64,000 nt of DNA, taken from Acanthaster planci. Lineage: Eukaryota; Echinodermata; Asteroidea; Valvatida; Acanthasteridae. Of the stretch, positions 45,419 through 56,049 are shown piece after piece. Every line of letters begins with the position of its first letter. The first letter of the stretch is position 1. The position numbers and the translations under genes are program-made. The notes under the pieces are model-generated. The model made no database searches. It had not been told where the DNA came from and was given only the letters and a program-made list of their open reading frames with translations. Where the stretch lies: positions 413,548-477,547 of the forward strand of contig NW_019091506.1 of the NCBI RefSeq assembly GCF_001949145.1, written 5' to 3'.

Positions 45419-46270
45419 GGAGAGATTAGAGTCCAGGTTAGAGCTTTTTAGCCGAATTCAGCTCTTTTTTTTGTGCACCTGCTGTGTACAAACGTATTGG
45501 GATTTATTTCGTTTCATCTTTTTGCTAGCTGTTTTCAACTTTAATTTTAAGTGGCCACTCACACCCCTGTTTCATGAAAGGTGTGCGTGATGAACGGTTT
45601 TAAGAGTTAGCCGAGGATCAGTTAACTATGCTTGCTCTTGTGACGGGTGTTCATATCCTCAGTAGGCACACACCTTTCAAACAGCAAAAAAATAGTTACT
45701 GGCATGTGATGACAAATGGACCAGTGAGATTAGGTCATGAATATGTATGAGGTTTTGACAGGTACACCCACCTGTCAAAACCTTTTCTCACATTGCATCC
45801 TTTGAACTATTTGCAATATTTGATTTGGCAGTTATTGTGATGTCATGAATTTTGAATAATTCATCAGCCTTCCACTTTATTATCTAGCAGATATTCTGTA
45901 TTTTCAGTTGTATGTAGGTTGTAGAGATAAGAATGTTATTTTTAGTATATTGGAAAAATCCAAGGCGTAACCACACAATTGCTGGATAATGTTCTGTCTT
46001 TTGCTTGGCTTTGACTTGAAATTACACAAGTCTATGGTAGTGGCTGCGGCTATTCCCCATAGAGTTGTTTGTAATTTCCAGCCACAGCCAAGTAGTTGGA
46101 ACAGGGCCTGACTCAGGAATTGTTTTAAGCACAGAAAGTAGTTGCTTTGAGAAATGGGTACCAGCCAAAACCAAATGCATATGATTTATACTGGCTTCCT
46201 GACTGAATTGTGCTCAGCACGTGAATCTGGTAAGCAGAAATGTTTGAAGAGCAGTTTCTCACCTCAGCAG

Positions 46271-46767
46271 AATAAAAAATAACCTCAAAATATGCATGCA
46301 TGCATACTTTGTTTTGCTTGACAAAGAGGGCGCCCTGTGTTTGAGTCATCAGCTTTCAACGTGTTAGGCAGGTTTTGGGCTCAACAAACACCGGCAGAGA
46401 ACCTGCAGGTGGACGTGGATGGACACTGGCATTTAGGCTGGTAACCCATTCTTGCTAAATAGATGTTTTCTTTGCTTTGAAATCGGCCATAGTCCTCAGA
46501 ACACCCAAAAGACCACCTCCTTTCTTATTTGTCTGTGATTGTAAACTTTTACTTCATTGTTTTCCTAGAGTTAATTTCTTACCCGTGTAAATACTTTCCT
46601 AGGAGTTTGGCAGAGAATGTTTGTTCAAATACCTGTTTGTATGGGTAGCAATGAAAGAGAAACCATTTTTCTGGCAATGTGTTTTTAAGAGATTTTTTGT
46701 ATGCCTTTTTTCCTTCATGGAATTGTATGAGTGAATTTTTTCACGAGAGGCAAATTGTCTGAATAAA
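46271..46767 (+). terminator. Candidate poly(A) signals of the PRDM15-like gene
   Basis: AATAAA occurs at 46271-46276 and 46762-46767, 0.85 and 1.35 kb after the stop at 45418. The interval 45419-46770 has no other gene-like content and is best read as the 3' UTR. Confidence 0.35.
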
Positions 46768-47299
46768 AATGCAAATGATAAAGGAGATATGAATATACTA
46801 TACACATACTATACACACACAGGAATCAAGTTTTAGTTGGTATTGATTTAGATGGAATTCTTTTACTTGTACCAATTATGACCTTTTTCCTTTCATCGAA
46901 TTGTCGCTGGACTGTAAAGACTTGTATAAGTTTAAATGAGAGACTAAGTGGGACTTCTTATAAAAAAAAAGGAACCTTGGAATCTTGATAACCTTTTTTT
47001 TTCTTTATTCTAAAATCAAGCAAATGAGAATAGTTACCAAAGTCAGGAAATGGGCCAATGCGAGCAAGTTTCATTCATTCATACTGCACATTCCAGGGTC
47101 TGGTCGTTTAGCACCTTGACACCTGTGAATACGATCTTCATTCTGAATCAAAGTTATGATTTCAAGGGGAGCTGCACCACAGTTGCACTTGCGAAGAATA
47201 CAATGGGACTAGAAAGATTGGCCAGTTAATCCTCAGCATGGATTTGTTATGTTTTTATTTCAATTTTGCCCATTCTGTTGAAAACCAAAACTGAATACA

Positions 47300-47648
47300 T
47301 TAACCCTCCTATGCTGAAGTCACTCTTTGGGTCATTTGGTAAACACCTCAAAGAAGCACAGCTGTGTTGTGTTGTGCACTGCACTAACAGTCCCTCACAG
47401 GAATATCAGATTGCACTTTTGTGCTGCCCAAGAACTGTGCTTCACTGTTTCATGGGCATAATTGTGCAGTAAACCAAATGCAGTGAAGAGGACTGCACAA
47501 AAGACCCTGGGTCATTTTGTGCTGACAACCTACCTGTGTACACACTGAACCTGCGCATGTTTGAGTTCCATATATATAGAAACTACATGCTCACCAGTGA
47601 CTGTGGGCATTTGTGCACATTTGTGCTGTAAAGCCATAGGAGGGTTAA
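47300..47648. mobile_element. TTAA-flanked MITE (341 bp)
   Basis: TTAA at 47300-47303 and 47645-47648 flank perfect 10-bp inverted ends CCCTCCTATG / CATAGGAGGG. The length, the CCC start and the TTAA duplication fit a non-autonomous piggyBac-superfamily element. No transposase is encoded. Confidence 0.7.
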
Positions 47649-47659
47649 TATGTAGTTAC

Positions 47660-49290
47660 AAGTACACTTGGGGCTGGTACTATACACAGCAAACCTTGTT
47701 TACAGGCCTCTCCCACAGCCTCATTTGCCTACTGTATCCATACGGTGGCCAATGTTTGCAGAAATATCACTCTTTCTTTGTGTCAGGTTTTGACTCAAAA
47801 TGGGCACTGAATCACTTTCAAAATGGGCTAAATGTCCAGTTAGTAGGCCTAGTAGTAATTATTGGTGACTTTGCATCGTTGTGGCTTATTGCTGTGCTTT
47901 TTTGCACTGAGGGCTCTCGGCAGTTAACAAGCCACTGGTACCCTAAACAAAATAAAACTGACAGAGGAAGGGCTAGAGATTTGTCATAAAATCTTGTTTT
48001 TTATTCCTTTTTTTCACTTTATAATTTCCATTGTTGTTGGATAAAACAAATTACCTCAGTAACTTCCAACTAGTGGCTGGAGTAAGCATTCAAAGGCATG
48101 AATACCTTGTTACCAGCTCATCTTAATCATATATTTCTACAGTCCAAGTAAATTCATGCATGCTTGTAAATTTTGTGATGTTCACGTACTGTGCACTGTG
48201 TGCATCTCTTGGTTATTATGAAGAATTTTGGGAATGAAATTTTCTGCTTCCTATGTGTACACTTCCATTTTTGCTAATGTTATGGGAAATACTAGTACCA
48301 CTTTCAGTTTTTGGGCCAGCCACTCGGTTTTCATAGGTTCGGTGACATATACTTTGGTTCAATAAAACTTGGCAGCATTCTCTGGGTACAAAGAAATATT
48401 TGCATTGGTGCGCAAGATGTTACATCCCTGCTACCCCTGCTTGCCGGGCCCATAAACATTCCCAAAAGCCATCTCAGTTCCCTGAGGGATTCTGATGGCC
48501 AGAAGCAGCCATTTTAGGTTCTGACGGCGAGTCAAACACAAGAAGCATCTCCACTCTCACATTTAGTCCTGATTGGGGAGAAGCAAATAGTGTCAAAGTT
48601 TTCTGCTCAAGGACACAAACAGCGTAGCCCCCAAAGACTGGACTCGGAACCCCAAGTGGGAAAAGAAGAAAAGTAGGAATTTAAGATGGATTTGGACTCC
48701 CAACGAAATCCCACAAACATCAGTCAACTCAACACTCGTCTTGTGACAGTTAATCACACCAAATGCCTGCTTGACGTGCATGTACCCCCCCAAAGATGTG
48801 GGACTTGATCATTTGAAATTTAATTTGTTATTAAAACAATGTCTACCGTGTTTTGTGGCTTCTCGGATTCAACATCACATGAACTACTGCTGTAACATAA
48901 TGCATTTATAAATAAACAGAAGTGAAATCTTTTGCAACAGAATAAGATTAGCCCAACAGAAAGTAATCCTGTAGTGAATTTAGACCAATTTATTTACATA
49001 CTGTTGGTGTATTCTGATATCCTGATACTGTACTTTATAATTTGACTATACATGTACATGTACATGTGTACAATATACAGTAATGCCCTCCGGAAAGCAC
49101 AGTATAATCACAGATAATACAAAAATATACTTGAGATATGAAACAGATAAAATGATGAGTTGAGTCTAGGTTTCCTTTTTCGTGGACATTGCAGGATCAG
49201 AAAATTTCAATTCTGGAGTTTGAAAAATCTGTAGTTTTCTACACTGGAAGGACTGCATGGAGCTAAACTCGGAAAGTCTGATGTCGGGGA
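47660..49290. other. Gene-free spacer
   Basis: No gene is seen. It contains (ACATG)n-type simple sequence near 49050. Confidence 0.5.
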
Positions 49291-49299
49291 TTTAGCTGG

Positions 49300-49480
49300 C
49301 TGCAGTGCCACATTTTGACCGGCCAAGATGCTACATGTATAGTGTCAAATATTGATCGGCCAAGATGCTACATGTATAGTGTCAAATAGTGACCGGCCAA
49401 GATGCTATAGTGTCAAATATTGACCGGCCAAGATGCTACAGTGCCAAATTTTGACAGGCCGAGATGCTGCAGCCCCAAAC
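49300..49480. repeat. Minisatellite, 35/43-bp units
   Basis: About five units of ATTGACCGGCCAAGATGCTA with or without CATGTATAG, then GTGTCAAAT. The unit length alternates by presence of the CATGTA insert. Confidence 0.9.
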
Positions 49481-49499
49481 CTTTTCATTGTTTGCATGG

Positions 49500-51600
49500 A
49501 GGTAGACACTTGAGGAATAATAAGCTTAGTCCTCATTGGTATATACAGGCACCAATATTATGCACTTGAATCTAGGTTGAGCTTTTTAAGTCAAACACTG
49601 GAGTTGCAGACCCAAACTCAAAGAGGTGAACTGTCCCTCAAGTCTTGTCATATCCCACAGAAGACAACTCAGCAAAACTTCAGTCTTTACGTCTGAGTTA
49701 TAAAGTTCAACAATATATATATGACCTTTCCAAAAACAGGGCTGACATTGTTAGAAAAAACCTTAATTTATGGACTATTTTATGTTTCACATCAGGACAC
49801 AAAAGTTGTTTCTCCCTTTGCGTACTAAAAAAAGTATTCAAACTGTTGGTGCATAAGACTGTCATTTTGGATGTGATTGACGTGCCAAAGTAGAGTAATT
49901 ACTACAACTAATGGAAGACCTACTTTGACCTCATTTTAGGTACTGGATCACAGTTACATGTACATCGGATGTTTTACCATGGTCATTCCATCCAGTTGTC
50001 AATCTCTTCGTTTTTGTACGAGGACAAGAAGGCTGCTTACCTTTCACTTTGTAGCAGTTACCTGAGCAGGGGTGAGATATGTCAGAATTTTTCCTCATTT
50101 CAGGATTTTTTCATCCGGATTTCCTTGTTTTTCAGGATTTCTCAAACTATTGGAAAAATGCTGAGTTCACTGTTAAGGTGTTTTTGCTGACAAAAACTGA
50201 TACCGAACACAAGAAATGGGTGTTGTTAGGGGTGTCTTGAGGCAAATACAGATGGTGATAATTTCGTGGATTTGTCACTTCCCAGCACTCGCACCCCTGC
50301 CTAGGTTTGCTCTCTACTCTATCAGGCCTACTCTGGCCTAGGTCCTGTTATAGCAAGACATCTAAGAAATAATATTCACTGTAACATGGGTTTTATAGAT
50401 GGTTGCCTGGCAAAATCGTCATTGGCTTTTGCCTGTTCTTACTCTGTTAGGTTATGAATGTCTAAGTAACTTTGTAAATTGTCAGTAGTATTTAACTTAT
50501 GCCACTACAATCCTTTAAACGGAATATGCCAACACTTTCAACAAACATACTGCAGTCCCTTACATAAGTCCAGAACTTGTACAATAAGGGACAGCAGAAA
50601 TCATCTCTTAGAACCAAAATCGCTTCAACCTCAACCTGCTCCCCCCAAAGAGGAGTACGCCGGGACAAGTTTGCTACAATGCCTTCAAGATAAAATAAGA
50701 GAATGATGCTGCTACAAAACGAGGAACAAAAAGCAAAATCAATCAAAAACGTGTGAAAGAATTCTCTCTCTATTTGTATACATGTCAGGCAGTTTCTGAC
50801 AATCTTTGGTTACTCCGTTGCCTCTGAGATACAGTTTTTTTCCGAATACACATACATGTAGTTCTAAATCAGAGGAGAACTTAACAAGAAAAAGTGGCAC
50901 ACCCTTTCGAGATGAAAGTTTAAAGGCAAATCCATCTCCAACGAGTCCTGAAAAAGCTCATTTGAACTGGCATATGTCTTAACAGATGTGCCAAAAGTAA
51001 GCTGCCAAAGCGTGCGGTCCATTCTGAAAGACATTCAGTTCATTCCAGAAGAAAGGGGCTCACGCTGTCGGTCATCATCTGCGCTTGGCTCTTTCGCAAA
51101 TCAAATAGTTATTTTCATACCTGGCAACAAGCAGTGGAAAGATTGTGACACCAAAGTGATGCAACTGCAGGACGAATGAACAGTTCTGGCACCAGGTTTG
51201 CAGTAGTGATGATGCTGCTCAGCAGGCCTCCGTGGTCCATGGTGCTTAGGTTTCCCAGTTTTTCTTGCATCGTGAAACTCGATTTCCCAGAATGCTTGGA
51301 TCACATCACCATCCCAGTAACCAAACAGAGTGTTCTCTCTGCCTCTCTTTGTCTCCAAGTCACAACTTCAAACTCCCATGATTTGTTAGCCACTGATTCC
51401 GTTTACTGGTGTCATTACGATCATTTCCTATGGCATCAGTTCTTTGCCTTACTTTCCCCCCTCATGACCTTTCATTTGACAGACTATAACAAAATCACAC
51501 GTTAGCTTTTGATGTCTCATCAAGCTGCTGTCGCTGCACACTAGGCATAAAGGTATCCGTTGAAATCAAGTTGTACAATACAAAATCCCAGCTCAAGATG
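49500..51600. other. Spacer downstream of the bZIP gene
   Basis: No supported coding region apart from the repeat at 50060-50305. The ORF at 51176-51505 has no domain or splice partner. The left part of this span may hold the bZIP 3' UTR. Confidence 0.45.
50060..50305. repeat. Dispersed repeat, copy 2
   Basis: Second copy of the repeat at 43230-43480, in the spacer between the PRDM15-like and bZIP genes. Confidence 0.55.
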
Positions 51601-51635
51601 CTGACATTCACTTGCTGCCCATCCCCAGTACGGTA

Positions 51636-51893
51636 CTATGATCCCGGCTCTTCTTCCACTGGTTCGTTTTCTCTGAATCCCGGTAGGAGCTGAAAGGGGG
51701 GCTCCAGTCCTTGCTGGCTTGTGCCCTCGGCAGCGTTTCCAATCTCTTCTTCCTCCTTTGGTGCGCATCCCTTACAGAGGGGATTGTCCAGGAAGTAAGG
51801 GTCCACCTGCTCTCGTAGCACTCGACCCTCCTCCAGAAGTGCCTCTGCTCTCTCTCTGAGCTGCCTGTTCTCTCCCTCCAGCCGCTCAATCTC
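51636..51893 (-). CDS. bZIP gene exon 3 (leucine zipper, tail, stop)
   Basis: Acceptor TGACTCACAG. Encodes EIERLEGENRQLRERAEALL, the zipper, then VDPYFLDNPLCKGC and an acidic tail ending VEEEPGS. Stop at 51638-51636. Confidence 0.92.
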   Translation of the reverse strand, partial: EIERLEGENRQLRERAEALLEEGRVLREQVDPYFLDNPLCKGCAPKEEEEIGNAAEGTSQQGLEPPFQLLPGFRENEPVEEEPGS

Positions 51894-54800
51894 CTGTGAG
51901 TCAGTCAAACAAAGATTATCGCTTTTGCATCTCTGCCTTGTCTGCTGCCCTGGAGTCTTTGTCAGTACCGCCCCCACAATTTCCTCATCTGCACCCCTGG
52001 CTCAGAGCTGCAGAGTACCCATGTGACTCCCTCCCCATCCTATCATACACCCTTCTCTCAAATGCCTTTTTGATGCATTGTATGTCATCTGCATGACATC
52101 CTCACTTATGCAGTATAATATTCACACTGGTTTGGGTTCGGTGCCTCTGGCTACATCACAATTTTGCTTATGAATATGCAAATTCGTGTAGCAGGAAAAA
52201 GTAAAAAGGTCCCCTCATACGGATAAAATTATAGCAAAACAAAAATTAAAAACAAGGTTAATTGAAAAACGAAGGTGAAATGTCAAGGATTTTAGTAAAA
52301 TATTTCTGTTACATACTCTCTTGAATTCCCACTCAATGGCTAAAAACCTGCTCCCCTTTAAGTCCCTCCCCCTTACAGTTTGGTTTCGTTCGTCCTCGTC
52401 TCTCTTCCGCTTTCTGCTTCTTGCAGATGACTCGCGGTTCTTCTCTCGCTTTATTTCCTCTTTGCTCTGTGTGAGATTAAACGAGAAATACCTCTGTGCT
52501 TAACATGAGTCAAAAACACTGCTTTCTTCCAGAAACGCACATAACCACAAGAAATATGAATGAGTTATGCCGCCAGCGGGTAGCGTTTGGATAGGGAAAA
52601 CAACATTATCTAAAAAGTGGTCCCAATGCCCCAAACGCTTTTCTCAGCACTTAGAAACACAGTTGTGGTTGTGTGACAAATTGTTCTCTCAAACGATGCC
52701 ATGAATGTATATTAACCCTAACACTCCTCAGTCCTCCAAAAGGTGAAAGATTGAGGAGGGTTAGGGTTAAACTGTGGTAAACATGTACATACACCCGGAA
52801 CGAATACCCTACACAAATCAATATATCAATATATCTCGCTTTTTTTTTAATCGCTGGCAACTGTGGCGCGGGGTTTGCTCGTCGGTCAGAATTTACAGAG
52901 TGTACATCTTTCTTAGAGATTTATTTGCACATGGATTTGGTCTATATAGTACTGAACTATGCAAATAATTTTTCCTCCCGAAAGTCGTAGCAGGGAGAGG
53001 GGGGGTCCTGCGAAAGGGGTCCTCAGGTCACAGCCCCCCACCCCCACCTCCGCATAAGCCACCGATCGTCGTACACGATTTGTCTACGAATGACCACCTG
53101 TGACACTTCACGCGTCCCTTGTTATTTTCAACCTCGCGCCCCGACCCGTCGTTTGCGGCTCCAGCTAGCTGCATGCCACCGATATTGCCTGGTTGTTGGA
53201 AAACCCCTCCACCGAGCAACGTTCGTGCGCCTCTGCCCTAGCCACGGAGGGAAAAACACCGACTTTTCGTCCATCCGGTTCCGACCATTGTTGGCGGCCA
53301 CAAAACTGCAGCTTCACTGAAAAACCGGTGGTTCAGAATATAATGCGACAAGTTCATAACTGAAGCATCCTTACATAATATGGGGTATAGTGTACATCTA
53401 TTTCCAACGAGATCCATTTCGAAAAGGACTTGATGATTTTTGTAAGGTATTTAAAAATCACGATGCCGCGGCTTCCATCAATTTAGTAAATTGTTCCAGC
53501 ACTAAAAGAAAAACAGATTCTGGACAACAACTGTATTCGGAGAGGGGAAATATTTATAAGGGAAGGGCCTAGTACTGAATGACAGAAAAGAAGAAGTTTG
53601 TGTTAGAAGGTAGGGTGGGTGAAGAACCACGTTTTCACGGGGGCCAAATAATTCAGAATTCTGAATTTCCGGGTAACATCTCATTGCCTATTCTTGAGTT
53701 TCTTTCTTAGCAAATGATGCTAGATTTTAGTACTTTTTACACGTTTTGAGAAGGGAAGGAAAAAGTTTGTCCAAAAATCTCTGTTTCTTCATATTTCAAA
53801 ACTAATGTGCCCTATTGGTTCCTTCGGATCCATCAATAGCTGATTGTGGTTTTTACACGTGAACAAAAATTCAGTGATTGAACAAGACTCTGGGTGTTCT
53901 TGTTTGTTAGTCTTATGGCCACGGTCTTTCATCCCGTATGTCTTAGGCCTGAGTGTGTCGAGTTTGATCGTCTTGATCTTCATCTTGCGTCGCATTTTAA
54001 GATCACATATTTAGTTATCACTGAAAAGCACTGGTCTTTCTTTTTTCGACGACGCCATGTTTTTGCTGGAAAATATTTGTTTGATGTGTTAATGTGTTAC
54101 AGGATTACTGGTAAACATCTTGTGTAAGTCGATCGTAAGCCGCTTCCAGTGTTAGATGAAGTTGCGAGGACTGTGGCAAACTTTCGATCATTATTCATCT
54201 GACGTGAATTAGTGCATGGGCTGGCTTGCGACCTTACTTAGCTGCTACAGACTAGGTTAAAGCTAGCCAACAGATCTACTGAAAGCTTGAGTATGTACGC
54301 ATGTAGCGGCCCTGTGGTGTTCATGTTTTAACTCGGAAGAAATTTACTGCAGGACTGCCTGGTTCTAAGTGAGGTGGAGCGTCAGGGTAGGTTGCTCCCC
54401 GTTGGTCTTCATGAAAAATGCAAAAGTCACACTTCTTTCGGACTGAGCGTATTGCTCGTTACTTTTGTACCTGAGAAAATGACCGACTAAAAAAATTGGA
54501 AGGCATGGATGTATATTAACCAAATTTCACCTGATGTAGGGACATGCATGAATGAGTGAGGGCGCTGTTTGTTTGGGAGGTCATTTTCTGAAATAGGAAA
54601 CTGTTATTAAAATTTGTCTTTTTCTGCTGGCTCCAGCTCCTCTATTTAATGTCCATTTTGAATTTTTTTGAAATTTGTAGCTAAGCAAGCATTTAATTCA
54701 TTAAAATAAGGCACAAATAAGAACAAAACGTTCACGGAAATGTGAATGTTAAGCTTTTCAGTCAAAATCCACACTCATATTTGTGTACAAAAAATCAGTT

Positions 54801-55375
54801 TGCTCTGCATATGCATCACACACGTAGAAAAAAAATTTCTTTGCTTTAAAGAGTCCGCTTGAATCCAAATTAATATCGAAACGTTTCTTATGACATCCTC
54901 TCCAAGATGACTTCAAAAAGAAAACAGAAAAAATAGTTGAAACATTTATGAGCCTCCTTACTGGACGCAAAATTTCACACAGGGGTTCCTTAGCCCTGAG
55001 TTGGAAAATATAGTGTGGTTTCTCGTCGTCTGTTTAATAGTGATAATGCATCGCAATGTGCTTGAATCGAAGTAGAAGTGAAAGTGTGTGCTAATGCACA
55101 AAGTCACTTGAGCTCAGAAAAAGAAACCACCACAAGTTCATTCACATAGACACAATAAACACTTGGACTGACGTTACAAACTCTTAAAGAATTACAGCGC
55201 ACGCATCGCAGTTAGAGTTCGAGGCGAAGTGGTGTTTACACCGTCATCATTATAATATTACCTTCTTGTCCAGCTGCCGGGAGGTGGAGTCGGGCTCCAT
55301 AGTGAGCACCATGTGATGGTAGCCCACGTTCATCAACCCATCAACGACGAGACCAGACACTATGAGCTTATCCAT
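51636..55375 (-). CDS. Small bZIP transcription factor, Fos/ATF3/BATF-like (3 exons)
   Basis: Predicted nuclear DNA-binding protein of 153 residues. Exons: 55375-55262 (residues 1-38), 52466-52377 (39-68), 51893-51636 (69-153). All junctions are GT-AG and phase 0. Exon 2 is an almost pure basic region, KREKNRESSARSRKRKR, with the bZIP signature N48-x7-R56. The zipper has Asn66 at the first d position, then Leu73, Leu80, Leu87 and Leu94. After the zipper, DNPLCKGC resembles the Pro-Leu/Ala-Cys that follows the zipper in Fos, JDP2 and BATF proteins. The short size and layout fit a BATF/ATF3-like protein, but the exact orthologue is unclear. The usual Ala-Ala pair of the basic region is Ser51-Ser52 here. 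KappaB-like motifs cluster upstream of the start. Confidence 0.85.
52377..52466 (-). CDS. bZIP gene exon 2 (basic region)
   Basis: Ninety-base exon. Acceptor TCTCACACAG, donor GTAAGG. Encodes SKEEIKREKNRESSARSRKR then KRDEDERNQT. It carries the whole DNA-contact helix. Confidence 0.9.
52712..52770. mobile_element. TTAA-flanked micro-element (51 bp), twin B
   Basis: TTAA at 52712-52715 and 52767-52770 bracket 51 bases that match 42968-43018 almost base for base (CCCTAACACTCCTCAGTCCT at the left end). It lies in bZIP intron 1, a different site with different flanks. Confidence 0.6.
53030..53330. other. CpG-rich island in bZIP intron 1
   Basis: GC- and CpG-rich stretch unlike its AT-rich surroundings. 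It could be an alternative promoter or 5' exon of the bZIP gene. No conserved protein is encoded. Confidence 0.3.
54575..54970. repeat. Dispersed repeat, copy in bZIP intron 1
   Basis: Second copy of the repeat at 32540-33095. No coding content. Confidence 0.65.
55262..55375 (-). CDS. bZIP gene exon 1 (start codon)
   Basis: Encodes MDKLIVSGLVVDGLMNVGYH and on to RQLDKK. Donor GTAATA. The segment is hydrophobic but too short and too close to the basic region to call a signal peptide. The in-frame join to exon 2 gives DKK|SKEEIKREKN. It is the weakest exon: the only support is the open frame, the donor and the phase. Confidence 0.7.
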
Positions 55376-55479
55376 GGGATCACAGCGGGTTCGGACGGAG
55401 AATCACACCGGAGAACAGGCGGCGGAGACGGTATACCCAAGTGGACCAGATAGCAGAGAAACCGATGCACTCTCGGAGT

Positions 55480-56047
55480 GGGGATTCCCAACAACCTGAA
55501 TAAATTATGAAGATACGGTGCCTGGTCAAAAACAGATGACATATTAATGCAGTCAGTTCCCGTATTGAGTCGCGCCACAGTCAAAGTCCTCTACAATGTC
55601 ATGTTATATCGCTTGGAGCGTGTGTAATATATTGTCTCTGTACGGTGTGTATATTAAAAGGTAATCACCTTGTTATTGTCTGTGGAGGATCGCTCGGGCG
55701 TGGATTAATGCGAACTGTCTTCAGCGCGATCCTATTACTTCAGGCTTGAATCGCGTCTATGGGTAATTCCCCCGTTATGCGGGGATTCCCCACTTTCTAA
55801 TTTTACCGCGCCTGACGCGCTCAAGCTAAATGTACATTCTCACTAAAAGTGACAGCTGTAGTACGTCCGATCGTATACATTATGCTTATTGTTTTACTTC
55901 ATTGTAAATATTAACAGCGATTATTGGTTCGGGCTCGAAGAGGTTCTTTTTAGACACGCCTCCTGGGGAAAAAGCCAATGATACAGTTGGTGCATAATTG
56001 TACAGACGCGTTGAGATTTGGATGCATGCCAATATACGGGGAATCCC
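55480..56047. promoter_or_regulatory. KappaB-like motif cluster upstream of the bZIP gene
   Basis: GGGGATTCCC at 55480-55489, GGGTAATTCC at 55761-55770, GGGGATTCCCC at 55781-55791 and GGGGAATCCC at 56038-56047 all match or nearly match the Rel/NF-kappaB decamer. They lie 105-670 bases upstream of the bZIP start codon. Two more lie farther out, at 59102-59112 and 61584-61593. Confidence 0.5.
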
Positions 56048-56049
56048 GA

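Noticed and set aside
51636-55375. Calling the bZIP gene XBP1, ATF4 or C/EBP
   Set aside because: The basic region, the short length and the post-zipper Pro-Leu-Cys do not match these. No second frame or hairpin for XBP1-type splicing was seen.
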